Counted from the first letter of the stretch, positions 34,226-43,001 are shown. The stretch is 64,000 bases of DNA from Nocardioides sp. CER19 (GCF_029846275.1 NZ_JARVWS010000001.1:1054001-1118000), one strand, 5' to 3'. Notes: a model not told the origin generated them from the letters alone. Numbers and translations are program-made.

Positions 34226-34645
34226 TCACGGGTGGCGCCGCGCACCCTTCGTGATGCGGTCGACGGCGTTCGCCGGCCCGTGCACCGCCAGGCCGACGAG
34301 GTCCAGATCGGCCGCCGGCACCGCGCGTACGGCGGCCCGGTTGTGCTCGTCGTTGCCGGTCCGGAACAGGTCGCCCGTGAAGACGGCGACGACCAGGTCG
34401 CGGCGTACCGCTCGCTCGTGCGCGGCCCGGAGCTCCTCCTTGCCGGCCTCGAAGACGTGGACCGGCTGTCCGAACATCGCCTGGTAGGCGGTCCCGTCGG
34501 CGTCCTCGTAGGGCTCGCCGATCAGCGCGGGGAAGCCGTGGGCGATCCCGCTGCTGAGGAATGCGGTGACGTTGACCCGCTGCCAGGGGGCCAGGTCCTC
34601 GCGCAGGAGGACGGCGATCTTGGTGTCGAAGGGATAGCTGGTCAT
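34226..34645 (-). CDS. DUF2000 family protein
   Basis: 139-residue protein matching DUF2000 (start YPFDTKIAVLLREDLAPWQ, then FLSSGIAH, and GLAVHGPANAVDR near the end). No reaction is known for the family; structural relatives resemble peptidyl-tRNA hydrolase II-like folds by recollection only. It is divergent from the AraC-type gene (50-bp gap), a layout suggesting that the regulator controls it. Confidence 0.88.
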   Translation of the reverse strand: MTSYPFDTKIAVLLREDLAPWQRVNVTAFLSSGIAHGFPALIGEPYEDADGTAYQAMFGQPVHVFEAGKEELRAAHERAVRRDLVVAVFTGDLFRTGNDEHNRAAVRAVPAADLDLVGLAVHGPANAVDRITKGARRHP

Positions 34646-34683
34646 GCCGACGAGGATCCGTCGCCGGGCCCGCCGCGGTCTTG

Positions 34684-34689
34684 TACGTT
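34684..34689 (+). promoter_or_regulatory. -10 hexamer of the AraC gene
   Basis: TACGTT lies 6 nt before ATG 34696; the message is probably leaderless. No -35 is assigned. Confidence 0.4.
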
Positions 34690-34695
34690 CGTGAC

Positions 34696-35512
34696 ATGGC
34701 TCCGGCCCCGTCGATCGTCGCCTGGCGCCCGCAGGTCGCCGGCGTCGCCGAGGTGCTGCACGCCCACTTCCCGTCGCACGCCTACCCCTCGCACACCCAC
34801 GACACGTGGACGTTGCTGCTCGTCGACGACGGCGTCGTCCGCTTCGACCTCGACCGCCACGAGCACGGCGCCGTGCCGCGGCTCGTCACGCTCCTCCCGC
34901 CGGGTGTGCCGCACGACGGGCGCTCGGTCACGGCGACCGGCTTCCGCAAGCGCGTGGTCTACCTGGAGCAGGACGTGATCGGTGCCGACCGGATGGGTGC
35001 GGCCGTCGACCATCCGGGCTGGCGCGATCCCGTGCTCGTGGCCGGCATCGACCGGCTGCACCGCGCGCTGGGGCACCCGGGGGGACGTGTTCGAGGCGGA
35101 GTCCTCGGTGGCCGTGCTGGCCGACGCGCTGCGCACGCGGCTCGCCGGCCCGCCGGCCGAGCCGTGGTCGGAGCCGCGGGCCGACGCCCCGCTGGCCCGG
35201 CGGCTGCGGGGGCTGCTCGACGACCACGTCACCGAGGGCGTCGTACTCGCGGAGGTGGCCGGTGAGCTCGGCGCACACCCGAGCCACCTCGTGCGCAGCT
35301 TCACGCGGGAGTACGGCATCGCGCCGCACCGCTACCTCACCGGCCGTCGGCTCGACGTGGCCCGCCGGCTGCTGCTCGCCGGCGTCGCGGCCGCCGAGGC
35401 CGCGGGGCTCGCCGGCTTCTACGACCAGGCCCACCTGACGCGGCACTTCCGGCGGTTCCTCGGCACCACCCCTGCGGCGTACGCCCGGAGCGCTGAGAGG
35501 ATGTCGGCATGA
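34696..35512 (+). pseudogene. AraC family transcriptional regulator, frameshifted at a G6 run
   Basis: Residues before the break form an AraC N-terminal cupin (HAYPSHTHDTWTLLLVDDG, LPPGVPHDGRS). At GGGGGG (35079-35084) the frame must change: removing one G joins LGHPG directly to DVFEAESS and gives a 271-residue protein with an intact two-HTH C-terminus (LAEVAGELGAHPSHLVRSF, GLAGFYDQAHLTRHFRRF). Read as it stands, the protein stops at 35265 without HTH motifs. Could be a sequencing error, a phase-variable tract or a recent mutation. The last 4 nt overlap the tsaD start. Confidence 0.85.
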
Positions 35513-36552
35513 CTGAGCCCCTCGTCCTCGGGATCGAGACCTCCTGCGACGAGACGGGGGTCGGCATCGTCCGTGGCCACACCCTGCTCGCGGACGCGGT
35601 CGCGAGCAGCGTCGACGAGCACGCCCGCTTCGGTGGCGTCGTGCCCGAGGTCGCGTCGCGCGCGCACCTGGAGGCGATGGTCCCGACGATCGAGCGGGCC
35701 TGCGAGACCGCGGGCATCAGGCCGTACGACGTCGACGCGATCGCCGTCACCAGCGGACCCGGCCTCGCCGGCGCGCTCCTGGTCGGCGTCGCGGCCGCCA
35801 AGGCGCTCGCCTTCGCGCTCGGCAAGCCGATCTACGGCGTCAACCACCTCGCCGCGCACGTCGCGGTCGACCAGCTCGAGCACGGCCCCCTTCCGGAGCC
35901 GGCCATCGCGATGCTGGTGAGCGGCGGCCACTCGTCGCTGCTGCGGGTCACCGACCTGACGGCGGGCGTCGACCCGATGGGCGCGACCATCGACGACGCC
36001 GCCGGCGAGGCGTTCGACAAGGTCGCGCGGCTGCTCGGCCTCGGGTTCCCCGGCGGTCCCGTGATCGACCGCGAGGCGCGGTCGGGCTCCTCGGTGGCGA
36101 TCGACTTCCCGCGCGGACTCACGGCCCGGCACGACCTGGAGCGGCACCGCTTCGACTTCTCCTTCTCCGGCCTGAAGACGGCCGTCGCGCGCTGGGTCGA
36201 GGCCCGGGAGCGGTCGGGGGAGCCGGTGCCGGTCGCCGACGTGGCCGCGTCGTTCCAGGAGGCGGTCTGCGACGTGCTCGTCCGCAAGGCGCTCGACGCC
36301 GCCTCGTCCGAGGGCATCGAGGACCTGGTCATCGGCGGCGGCGTCGCCGCGAACTCCCGCCTGCGCGTCATGGCCGAGGAGCGCGCGGCCGGCCTGGGGA
36401 TCCGGGTGCGGGTCCCGCGCCCCGGCCTGTGCACCGACAATGGTGCGATGGTCGCCGCGCTCGGCGCCGAGATGGTGGCACGCGGGCGCACCCCCTCGGC
36501 GCTCGACCTGCCGGCCGACTCGTCGCAGCCGATCACCAGCGTGCTGGTCTGA
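35509..36552 (+). CDS. tsaD: tRNA N6-adenosine threonylcarbamoyltransferase
   Basis: 347-residue TsaD, transferring the threonylcarbamoyl group to A37 of ANN-decoding tRNAs. The start [15 protein letters not shown], the metal-binding HLEAMV and NHLAAHVA motifs, [23 protein letters not shown] and [11 protein letters not shown] are all diagnostic. The ATG overlaps the AraC stop (ATGA). In most relatives it follows tsaB-rimI directly; here the tandem HAD, DUF2000 and AraC genes intervene. Confidence 0.98.
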   Translation: MTEPLVLGIETSCDETGVGIVRGHTLLADAVASSVDEHARFGGVVPEVASRAHLEAMVPTIERACETAGIRPYDVDAIAVTSGPGLAGALLVGVAAAKALAFALGKPIYGVNHLAAHVAVDQLEHGPLPEPAIAMLVSGGHSSLLRVTDLTAGVDPMGATIDDAAGEAFDKVARLLGLGFPGGPVIDREARSGSSVAIDFPRGLTARHDLERHRFDFSFSGLKTAVARWVEARERSGEPVPVADVAASFQEAVCDVLVRKALDAASSEGIEDLVIGGGVAANSRLRVMAEERAAGLGIRVRVPRPGLCTDNGAMVAALGAEMVARGRTPSALDLPADSSQPITSVLV

Positions 36553-36583
36553 GCCGCCCCGTCGGAAGCGAGACAGGGGCGGC
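36553..36583. terminator. Terminator hairpin between convergent tsaD and MMPL genes
   Basis: GCCGCCCC (36553-36560) and GGGGCGGC (36576-36583) form an 8-bp GC stem with a 15-nt loop immediately after the tsaD stop. A second GC-rich stem may follow (near 36582-36598). Position supports a terminator. Confidence 0.65.
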
Positions 36584-36617
36584 CGGCGTACCGCCGACCG
36601 CCCCCGTCACCAGAGCC

Positions 36618-38936
36618 TCAGGCCCCGGTCAGCTGGTGGGTGTCCTCCGGCTCGGGCGCCTTCTCGTCCCCGTGGCCGGGCCACCAGGCGGCGTGGCCGA
36701 TGAGCGCGGTGAGGGACGGGGTGAACACCATCGCCATGACGAAGGCGGCGATGCAGATACCGAAGGCGACGGAGAAGCCCATCGTCAGCATGAAGCTGTT
36801 GCCGGCCAGCATGAGCGAGGCGAAGGTGCCCGCGAGGATCACGCCCGCCGCGGCGACGGTCGGACCGGCGTGCCTGATCGCCCAGGCGGCGGCCTCCCGC
36901 GGCGACCTGCCCGCGCGGGCCTCCTCGCGCAGCCGGGTCACCATCAAGATGTTGTAGTCGGTGCCGAGCGCGACCACGAACAGGTAGATGAGGATCGGCA
37001 GCATGAACAGCAGGCCGTCGTCGCCCTTGAGGTCCTGGAAGACCAGCGTCGTCGCTCCGAGGGTGGCGGTGAAGCCCAGGCCGACCGAGACCATCAGGTA
37101 CCACGGCGCCACGAGCGAGCGCAGCACCAGCATCAGGATGACGAGCGTGATCAGGCCGGCGACCGGGAAGACGACCGAGTAGTCGCGGTTCATGGCCGCC
37201 TTGAAGTCGACGAAGACCGAGGTCAGGCCGCCGACGTACGCCGTCGTGCCCTCCGGCGCCGCTTCATGGACCGCCGGGCGGACCTTGTCCTTGACCGCGG
37301 CGATCGCCGCGTCGGAGGACGGGTCGTCGTCGAGCAGCAGCTGGGCGATCGCGGTGCTCGGGTCGTCGGGCGACGGGATGACGGCAGGGAGCGACGGGTC
37401 GCCCGAGGCCAGCGTCGTGCCGGGGATCGAGCCGAGCCTCGCTCCGAACTCGGCCAGCTGGTCCTTGCTGAGCGGGCCGGAGTCGGAGTGGAGCAGGACT
37501 AGCGTCGGCTGGGTGGCGCCGGCACTGAAGCCCTTGTCCTCCATGCGCTGCTGGGTCTGGACCGACTCCACGCCCTGCGACGAGCTGGACTGGTCGATGT
37601 TGAAGAGCGGCTGGAAGCTGAGCGCGAAGAGCGACAGCAGGACCAGCACGGCACCCGAGGCCAGGGCGTACCGGCCGGGCCTCGCGGCCACCGCGTTGCC
37701 GAGGCGGGCGAGGCCTCCGTACTCCTTCTCGACGGCCGGGGTCGCGGCACCACGGCGGCGGGCCCGTGCCGGCCAGCCGAAGAGCCAGATGATCCCGCCG
37801 ATGATGAGGCTCAGCACGACGTACGGGATGAAGAGCACGGCGAACACGATGTTGGACGCGAGACGGCCCTTGCCGCCCGCGGCGGAGTCGCGGATCTCGC
37901 GCCACCCGAGCGACGGCCAGAGGACCTTCGGGCCGATGAGGGAGACGAACGCCGGCACCAGCGTGATCGAGCCGACCAGCGTGACGGCGACGCCGATGGC
38001 GAGCGTCGGGCCGATGGAGCGGAACATGCCGAGCGAGGACAGGATCAGCGTCATGAACGCCACGAACACGGCGCCACCGGCCGAGGCGATGGCCTCACCG
38101 GACCGCTCGACGGCGTAGGCCACCGCCTCGCGGTGCTCGATGCCCTCCCGCACGCGCTCGCGGTAGCGGTAGAGGAAGAACAGGATGTAGTCGGTGCCGA
38201 CGCCGAAGAGCACCACGATCATGATGACGCTGGTGCTGTCGTCGGCCTGGAGGCCGAACCACTTCGTCGCGAAGTCGACCAGGCCGGTCGCCATCTGGGA
38301 GAAGAAGAAGCCGATGATGAAGATCGGCAGGGCCGTGATCGGGCCGCTGCGGAAGATCAGCGAGAGCAGGACGACGATCAGCAGCACGGTCGACAGCCCG
38401 ACGATCGCCTCGGCCGCGCTGCCGGACTGGGACTGGTCGTAGGCCTGGGCCAGCGTGCCGGTCACGCCGCTGCGCAGGCCGGTGCCCTCGGTCAGCGTGT
38501 CGAGCTGGTCGCGCAGGTCCTTCACCTGGTCGAGGTCGGACTGCTTCTGGCCGGTGACGCCCTTGCCGAGGTCGATGTTGACGATCATCGCCTCGTTGCC
38601 CTTGCCGGCGATCGGGTCCTCGATCGTGCTGAACGCCGAGCCGACCTGGAGGCTCTTGGCGATCTCCCGGACCTTGGCGACGTCCGCCTCGCTCAGGGTC
38701 GAGCCGTCCTCGTGGTCGAACACGACCGTCGCGCCCACGTCCTGCTTGGACGGGAAGGCGTCGGACGTCAGCGTCGCCGCCTTGATCGACTCGTAGTGGT
38801 CGGGCAGGAAGTCGGCCTGGTCGGTCACCGACTCGACCTTGGGGTGGAAGGCCACGACGAGGACCGTCAGGACGATCCACGCGGCGATGACGTACCACGG
38901 ACGACGAGAGGCCAAGCGGCCCAGCGCAGCGAACAT
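36618..38936 (-). CDS. MMPL family (RND-type) membrane transporter
   Basis: 772-residue transporter with the MMPL architecture: one N-terminal helix (WYVIAAWIVLTVLVVAF), a large extracytoplasmic loop, five helices, then a second repeat of the same plan. The conserved mid-membrane signature appears twice as FGVGTDYILFFLYRYRE and ALGTDYNILMVTRLRE. Such proteins export lipids or lipophilic compounds using the proton gradient. A ~90-residue cytoplasmic insert separates the halves. It is a single gene; TAGGTT lies 7 nt before the start. Confidence 0.93.
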   Translation of the reverse strand: MFAALGRLASRRPWYVIAAWIVLTVLVVAFHPKVESVTDQADFLPDHYESIKAATLTSDAFPSKQDVGATVVFDHEDGSTLSEADVAKVREIAKSLQVGSAFSTIEDPIAGKGNEAMIVNIDLGKGVTGQKQSDLDQVKDLRDQLDTLTEGTGLRSGVTGTLAQAYDQSQSGSAAEAIVGLSTVLLIVVLLSLIFRSGPITALPIFIIGFFFSQMATGLVDFATKWFGLQADDSTSVIMIVVLFGVGTDYILFFLYRYRERVREGIEHREAVAYAVERSGEAIASAGGAVFVAFMTLILSSLGMFRSIGPTLAIGVAVTLVGSITLVPAFVSLIGPKVLWPSLGWREIRDSAAGGKGRLASNIVFAVLFIPYVVLSLIIGGIIWLFGWPARARRRGAATPAVEKEYGGLARLGNAVAARPGRYALASGAVLVLLSLFALSFQPLFNIDQSSSSQGVESVQTQQRMEDKGFSAGATQPTLVLLHSDSGPLSKDQLAEFGARLGSIPGTTLASGDPSLPAVIPSPDDPSTAIAQLLLDDDPSSDAAIAAVKDKVRPAVHEAAPEGTTAYVGGLTSVFVDFKAAMNRDYSVVFPVAGLITLVILMLVLRSLVAPWYLMVSVGLGFTATLGATTLVFQDLKGDDGLLFMLPILIYLFVVALGTDYNILMVTRLREEARAGRSPREAAAWAIRHAGPTVAAAGVILAGTFASLMLAGNSFMLTMGFSVAFGICIAAFVMAMVFTPSLTALIGHAAWWPGHGDEKAPEPEDTHQLTGA

Positions 38937-38943
38937 GGTTAAG

Positions 38944-38949
38944 AACCTA
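38944..38949 (-). promoter_or_regulatory. -10 hexamer of the MMPL gene
   Basis: On the minus strand TAGGTT lies 7 nt before the ATG. It overlaps a small palindrome (GGTT-AAG-AACC at 38937-38947) that could bind a regulator. No regulator gene adjoins. Confidence 0.4.
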
Positions 38950-39002
38950 TCCGTCGCGCCGGGCCGCCCAGGTAGTGATTAACGAGGTCCGGACGAAGAT
39001 CA

Positions 39003-39027
39003 CGTGACACCCCTGACGGATGTCACG
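39003..39027. terminator. Hairpin after the sigma-factor operon
   Basis: CGTGACA (39003-39009) and TGTCACG (39021-39027) form a 7-bp stem with an 11-nt loop, 9 nt beyond the end of the propeller gene. Probably the operon terminator. Confidence 0.55.
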
Positions 39028-39035
39028 GGCGTCCT

Positions 39036-40211
39036 TTACTCAGCCCCGAAGACGTACGCCGGCTCCTCGCCGCGCCCCGGCTTCGTCGTGCCTCGAACGA
39101 CCGTGACGCCGTCCGCCGAGAGCCGCACGAGGGACCACTGGCCCTTGACGAACACCGTCGCGAGCAGCTGGTCGCCGTCCCAGGTCCAGCTCCAGAAGTA
39201 GCCGCCCTCGGGTGCCGTGAACGCGGCCACCGGCAGCAGGTCGGCCGCGGTCCGGATCCAGAGCGTGCTCGTGGCGTGCTCCGAGTCCCAGTCGGCGCTG
39301 CCCGTGATGCGGTGCTGCCGGTCGCCGACCAGGGCGACGTACCGACCATCGGGGCTGAACGAGTTCACGCCCGCCCAGTCCAGGGTCCAGTGCGTCGAGC
39401 CGTCCTCGTCCTTCGCCCGCCAGGTGCCGTCGTTCATGCCGTAGGCCGTCAGCCCTGTCGGCAGCGAGGTCACCGCCGCCGCGGTGTCCGGCACCGCCTC
39501 CACCCGGTCGGCGTCGAGGTGCGCGATGGCGACGCCGCCCTCGGCGTCATGGAAGAGGACGTCGCCGTTCGGCAGGACGCCGTGGATCTGCGTCCAGTCC
39601 AGGGCGCCGAGGTCCATCGAGCGGTCACCTTCGGTGAGGACCTCGTGGCCGCCGTGCTGGGTGACGATCGCCAGATCACCGCGCGGCCCCACGGCGAGAC
39701 CGTGCTCGAAGCTCGGCACGGTGTCGCCGACGTGGCCGTCGACCGTGACGCGGACGAGCTCGGCGTTCGCCTCTCCGGCCCGGATGACGTCCCACCCGCC
39801 CGTCTGCGGGTCCTTGGCGAACGTGAACGGGCGGTCCGGGAAGGGGGTGGCCGTCCCGTCGGTGTCGATGATCTGCCCGTCGGACCAGTACGGCACCTGC
39901 GGCTCGCCGCCGGACGTCTGCTCGACAGGTACGTCGAGCCGCACCGGGAACACCGGACCGAGCGCGTGGGGGTCCGCCGCGGTGGTCGGGGTGTGGGTCG
40001 CGGGCGGCACGCTGCCGTCGCCGGACCTCGACGGGCTCACCGCGATGCCGATGCCGGCGATCGCGGCGACCGCCGCGGCGGAGCCGACGATCGCCGTCAC
40101 CGTACGACGGCGCCGGATCTGCCGGGCACGGCCGCGCACGTGCTCGAGGGAGAGCGGGGCGGGTGCCGTGGTGTCGGCGACCCGGGTCAGGGCGTCCTTG
40201 ATGTCGTTCAT
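39036..40211 (-). CDS. Membrane-anchored beta-propeller-like protein, probable anti-sigma/sensor partner
   Basis: 391 residues. A short cytoplasmic region (about 1-36, MNDIKDALTRVADTT, then a basic RARQIRRRR), one helix (about 37-58), a Pro/Thr linker, then an extracytoplasmic repeat-rich domain with WD40/TolB-like blades (SPDGRYVALVGD, WTWDGDQLLATV). The overlap of 4 nt with the sigma gene indicates coupled translation, and the cytoplasmic segment is where an anti-sigma element would be, but no zinc-binding HxxxCxxC motif is present. Function as anti-sigma is inferred from layout. Confidence 0.75.
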   Translation of the reverse strand: MNDIKDALTRVADTTAPAPLSLEHVRGRARQIRRRRTVTAIVGSAAAVAAIAGIGIAVSPSRSGDGSVPPATHTPTTAADPHALGPVFPVRLDVPVEQTSGGEPQVPYWSDGQIIDTDGTATPFPDRPFTFAKDPQTGGWDVIRAGEANAELVRVTVDGHVGDTVPSFEHGLAVGPRGDLAIVTQHGGHEVLTEGDRSMDLGALDWTQIHGVLPNGDVLFHDAEGGVAIAHLDADRVEAVPDTAAAVTSLPTGLTAYGMNDGTWRAKDEDGSTHWTLDWAGVNSFSPDGRYVALVGDRQHRITGSADWDSEHATSTLWIRTAADLLPVAAFTAPEGGYFWSWTWDGDQLLATVFVKGQWSLVRLSADGVTVVRGTTKPGRGEEPAYVFGAE

Positions 40212-40765
40212 CGCTCCTCCAGCCCGATGGCGAGGTCGGGGTTGCTCGTGCGCAGGGTGGCCAGCGCTCGGCTGGCCTGGGACTTCACCGTCCCCGGTGA
40301 GACGCCGAGGACGTCGGCGATCTCCGCCTCGCTCAGCTCCTCGTAGTAGCGGAGCACGACCACGGCGCGCTGCCGGGGCGGCAGCGACGAGACCGCCCGC
40401 CAGACGGCCGCACCGCGGCCCTCGTCGTATGTGTCCTCGCGGCCGAGCTCGGGAAGCACCTCGGCAGCGACCTCACGTCGTCGCCACGGGCGCCGCCACA
40501 GCGACGTCGTCTCGTTGGCGATGATCCGGCGGACGTAGCCGTCGAGCGACTCGCGGTCGCGGACCTTGTCCCAGGCGAGGTAGAGCTTCGCGAGCGCCGT
40601 GGCGACGACGTCCTCGGCGGCGTGCGGGTCGCCGGTCAGCAGCACCGCGGTGCGGAGCAGGGCGGCCTGCCGCGCCTGCATGTACGCCGCGAACTCGGCG
40701 TCCCGCGTGCCGACTGCCACGCCTCCACCTCGATCCACTCCTGGGGCGAGTCCCGTGCGGTTCAT
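40208..40765 (-). CDS. SigE family ECF RNA polymerase sigma factor
   Basis: 185-residue sigma-70 family ECF factor. Region 2 (about 25-95, DAEFAAYMQARQAALLRTAVLL in pieces, then DPHAAEDVVATALAKLYLAW) is followed by region 4 (about 120-175, SLPPRQRAVVVLRYYEELSEAEIADVLGVS in pieces, and GTVKSQASRALATLR). This is the SigE/ECF41-unlike subgroup widespread in actinobacteria. ATG 40765 is chosen because AGGAGGAC ends 3 nt upstream; that SD lies in a stem. It overlaps the following propeller gene by 4 nt. Confidence 0.92.
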   Translation of the reverse strand: MNRTGLAPGVDRGGGVAVGTRDAEFAAYMQARQAALLRTAVLLTGDPHAAEDVVATALAKLYLAWDKVRDRESLDGYVRRIIANETTSLWRRPWRRREVAAEVLPELGREDTYDEGRGAAVWRAVSSLPPRQRAVVVLRYYEELSEAEIADVLGVSPGTVKSQASRALATLRTSNPDLAIGLEER

Positions 40766-40768
40766 CCT

Positions 40769-40833
40769 GTCCTCCTCGTGCTCCGAACCGGCGGCGGCGC
40801 GGCCGGTTCGGGCGCTGCCTGTGACAGGAGGAC
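40769..40833 (-). promoter_or_regulatory. Leader hairpin that sequesters the sigma-factor SD
   Basis: On the minus strand the anti-SD GTCCTCCT (40833-40826) is exactly complementary to the SD AGGAGGAC (40776-40769). Between them CCGAACCGGC (40811-40802) pairs with GCCGGTTCGG (40792-40783). The whole 65-nt structure lies between the stop of the upstream gene and the sigma ATG. It may be an RNA switch or thermometer for the sigma gene, or a terminator of the upstream transcript, or both. Confidence 0.65.
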
Positions 40834-40846
40834 GCGATCGGGCGGC

Positions 40847-41734
40847 TCAGGGTTGCACGGCGCCCGAGATGCTCGTCATCGGGAGCACCAGGACCGGCCG
40901 GGCGCGGCCGCTCGCGCCGCGGACCGGGGCGATGAGGTCCTCGGACCTGCCCAGCGTGCTGACGCGCATCAGGTGGGCCTCGTCGCCGATGTCCATCACG
41001 ACGAGCAGGTGGGCGGCGTCCTCCCAGACCGCATCGCGCACGGTGCCGAGGAAGGCGGTCGAGGTGCCGCCGGTGATGTCGTCGCGCGGTGCCAGCGTCA
41101 CCGACTGGCCGCCGATCGAGGCGAAGTAGCGGCCGTCGGGGCTCAGCAGTCCGCCGTCGCGGTCGCAGGTCTGCCAACCCGGCAGCACCCGGCCGCCGGC
41201 GCGCAGCCCACGGCAGGCGGGCGTCAGCTGCCGCGCCCCGCGTACGACGACCGGGTCGGGGTGGCCGGAGTCGAGCCGCCGGACCCGGCCGTCGCGGCCG
41301 GTCCAGGCCGCGCCGGTGCCGTCCGGGCGGGCGGTGAGCCCGCTGGTGTGCTCGAAGCTGCGCTGCTGCCCGGTGGTGCCGAGCACCGTGAGGCTCGCTC
41401 GCTGCACCAGCACCACACGGCCGTCGGCCAACGTCGCGAAGTCGGTCCACGAGCCGTCCGGGATGCCACGCGCCTGCTCCGCCGGGGGGATGAGCGTCCC
41501 CGACCGCAGGTAGGGGACCGCCGGCGGCTCATGGGCGATGGACCCCGTCTGGGTGCTCGTCGGAGCGGGCGGCGACGGCTTGGCCGCCGGGTCGTGCGTC
41601 ACGCCTCGCCACACGGCCCAGACGACCAGGCCGAGGATGATCACCGCGAGCGCGATCCTCGGGCCGCGCCCGACCCAGCGCCCTCGCCGCGGCGGCCGCG
41701 GTGGGCGGCCCAGGACGAGGAACTCCTCGGTCAT
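40847..41734 (-). CDS. Membrane-anchored beta-propeller-like protein, paralog of the downstream one
   Basis: 295 residues: a short basic cytoplasmic start (VLGRPPRPPRRGRWV), one helix (about 28-47, IALAVIILGLVVWAVW), a Pro/Thr/Ser linker, and an exported propeller-like domain. PAVPYLRSG and LLSPDGRYFASIGG correspond to PQVPYWSDG and SFSPDGRYVALVGD in the propeller gene beyond the sigma factor, so the two are paralogs. Its ATG overlaps the methyltransferase stop by 4 nt. Role unknown; sensor of the sigma system is an inference. Confidence 0.7.
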   Translation of the reverse strand: MTEEFLVLGRPPRPPRRGRWVGRGPRIALAVIILGLVVWAVWRGVTHDPAAKPSPPAPTSTQTGSIAHEPPAVPYLRSGTLIPPAEQARGIPDGSWTDFATLADGRVVLVQRASLTVLGTTGQQRSFEHTSGLTARPDGTGAAWTGRDGRVRRLDSGHPDPVVVRGARQLTPACRGLRAGGRVLPGWQTCDRDGGLLSPDGRYFASIGGQSVTLAPRDDITGGTSTAFLGTVRDAVWEDAAHLLVVMDIGDEAHLMRVSTLGRSEDLIAPVRGASGRARPVLVLPMTSISGAVQP

Positions 41735-42918
41735 CCGAACGGCTTCACCAGCAGGCAGGTCCCCTCGCCGGCGACCCGCGTCATCACGATTGTCGCCTCG
41801 TTCGGCCCCTGGAGCGAGAGGGAGCGGCGCAGCTGTTCCGGAACGACGGCGACGCCGCGCTTCTTGATGGTCAGCCGGCCCACGCCGCGCTCGCGCAGCG
41901 CCGCCCGCAGCGCGCGCTCCCGGTAGGGGAGCTCCTCGACCACCTGGTAGCCGCTCGCGAACGGAGTCAGGAACGCCTCGTCGGACGTCACGTAGGCGAT
42001 GTGCTCGTCGACCAGCCCGCCGTTGACGCCGGCGGCCACCGCCGTCACGAGCCCGGCGCGGATGACGGCACCGTCGGGCTCGTAGAGGAACCCTCCGACG
42101 GCGCGCACCCTGGCCGGGTCCGACCCCGCCGGTGGTGCGTCCTCGTCGGTCAGCGTCGCCAGCCCACCGTCGCCGATCACGGTCGCCCGTCGGCGTACGG
42201 TCGCGAGGCCGCCGGCCCACAGGGCCGCCTCCTTGACGTCACCGTGGTCACTGACCCACTCGGCCTCGACCCCCGCGGGGACGAGGTCGTGCGGGATGCC
42301 GGGCGCGACCTTCACGCAGGCGTCGCGGGCCAGCAGGGACTCCACGAACGACCACGGCGGCGTCCACCCTTCCGCGTCGAAGACCCGTCCCCGGGCCCCC
42401 CTCCGGGCGGGATCGGCGAAGGCGACGTCGAAGGGGGAGTGGTCCACGACCGTCGCGTCCGCGACCTGCACCGCGCCGGCCAGCCCGAGCGCGTCGAGGT
42501 TCGCCTGCGCGACGACGACCCGCTCCGGGTCGAGGTCGATCCCCGCGACGATCAGGCCGGCGCGGGAGGCGGCGATCAGGTCGCCGCCGATCCCGCATCC
42601 CAGGTCGATCATCGTCCGCGCGCCGTAGGCGGCCAGCCGCGCGGCCCGGTGCTCGGCGACCGGCAGCCGGGTGGCCTGCTCGAGCCCGTCCGGCGTGAAG
42701 TACATCCGTTCGGCGAGCGCTCCGAACTTCGCGGCCGCCTTCGCCCGCAGCTCCGCCTGGGTCAACGCGACGGCGACCTGCGCCGGCTCGGCGTCGGGCG
42801 CCTCCTTGCGGAGCAGCGTCTGGGCCCGCAGTGCGTCGGTCCCGCGCAGCTCGGTCGCGCGCGCGAGGAGCCACTGCCCCGACTCGGTCAGCAGCCAGGA
42901 GAAGGCGTCGAGCTCCAT
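41731..42918 (-). CDS. THUMP-like class I SAM-dependent methyltransferase
   Basis: 395-residue protein with a helical N-terminus (LLTESGQWLLARATEL), a Rossmann methyltransferase core near 105-230 (MIDLGCGIGGDLIAASRAG; GIDLDPERV; FADPARRGARGRVFD), and a C-terminal THUMP-like domain (RERGVGRLTIKKRG). Similar proteins in actinobacteria are annotated as THUMP-like methyltransferases and may modify RNA; the target is not known. It ends overlapping the upstream propeller gene and is divergent from groES. Confidence 0.85.
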   Translation of the reverse strand: MELDAFSWLLTESGQWLLARATELRGTDALRAQTLLRKEAPDAEPAQVAVALTQAELRAKAAAKFGALAERMYFTPDGLEQATRLPVAEHRAARLAAYGARTMIDLGCGIGGDLIAASRAGLIVAGIDLDPERVVVAQANLDALGLAGAVQVADATVVDHSPFDVAFADPARRGARGRVFDAEGWTPPWSFVESLLARDACVKVAPGIPHDLVPAGVEAEWVSDHGDVKEAALWAGGLATVRRRATVIGDGGLATLTDEDAPPAGSDPARVRAVGGFLYEPDGAVIRAGLVTAVAAGVNGGLVDEHIAYVTSDEAFLTPFASGYQVVEELPYRERALRAALRERGVGRLTIKKRGVAVVPEQLRRSLSLQGPNEATIVMTRVAGEGTCLLVKPFG

Positions 42919-42966
42919 CCGGGGATTGTTTCAGGTGGCTGTGCGCGGCGGGCGAACGCCGCCTCC

Positions 42967-42993
42967 CTAGCACTCCAGCGACGTGAGTGCTAA
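42967..42993. promoter_or_regulatory. CIRCE element 1 (HrcA operator) upstream of groES
   Basis: CTAGCACTC (42967-42975), 9-nt spacer, GAGTGCTAA (42985-42993) matches the CIRCE consensus TTAGCACTC-N9-GAGTGCTAA except at the first base. HrcA should repress groES-groEL1 here and be relieved by heat or misfolded protein. Confidence 0.93.
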
Positions 42994-43001
42994 CGTCTCG
43001 C

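Noticed and set aside
34696..35265. Truncated N-terminal AraC cupin as a separate functional small protein
   Set aside because: The continuation in the next frame is an intact AraC C-terminus, so a frameshift is simpler.
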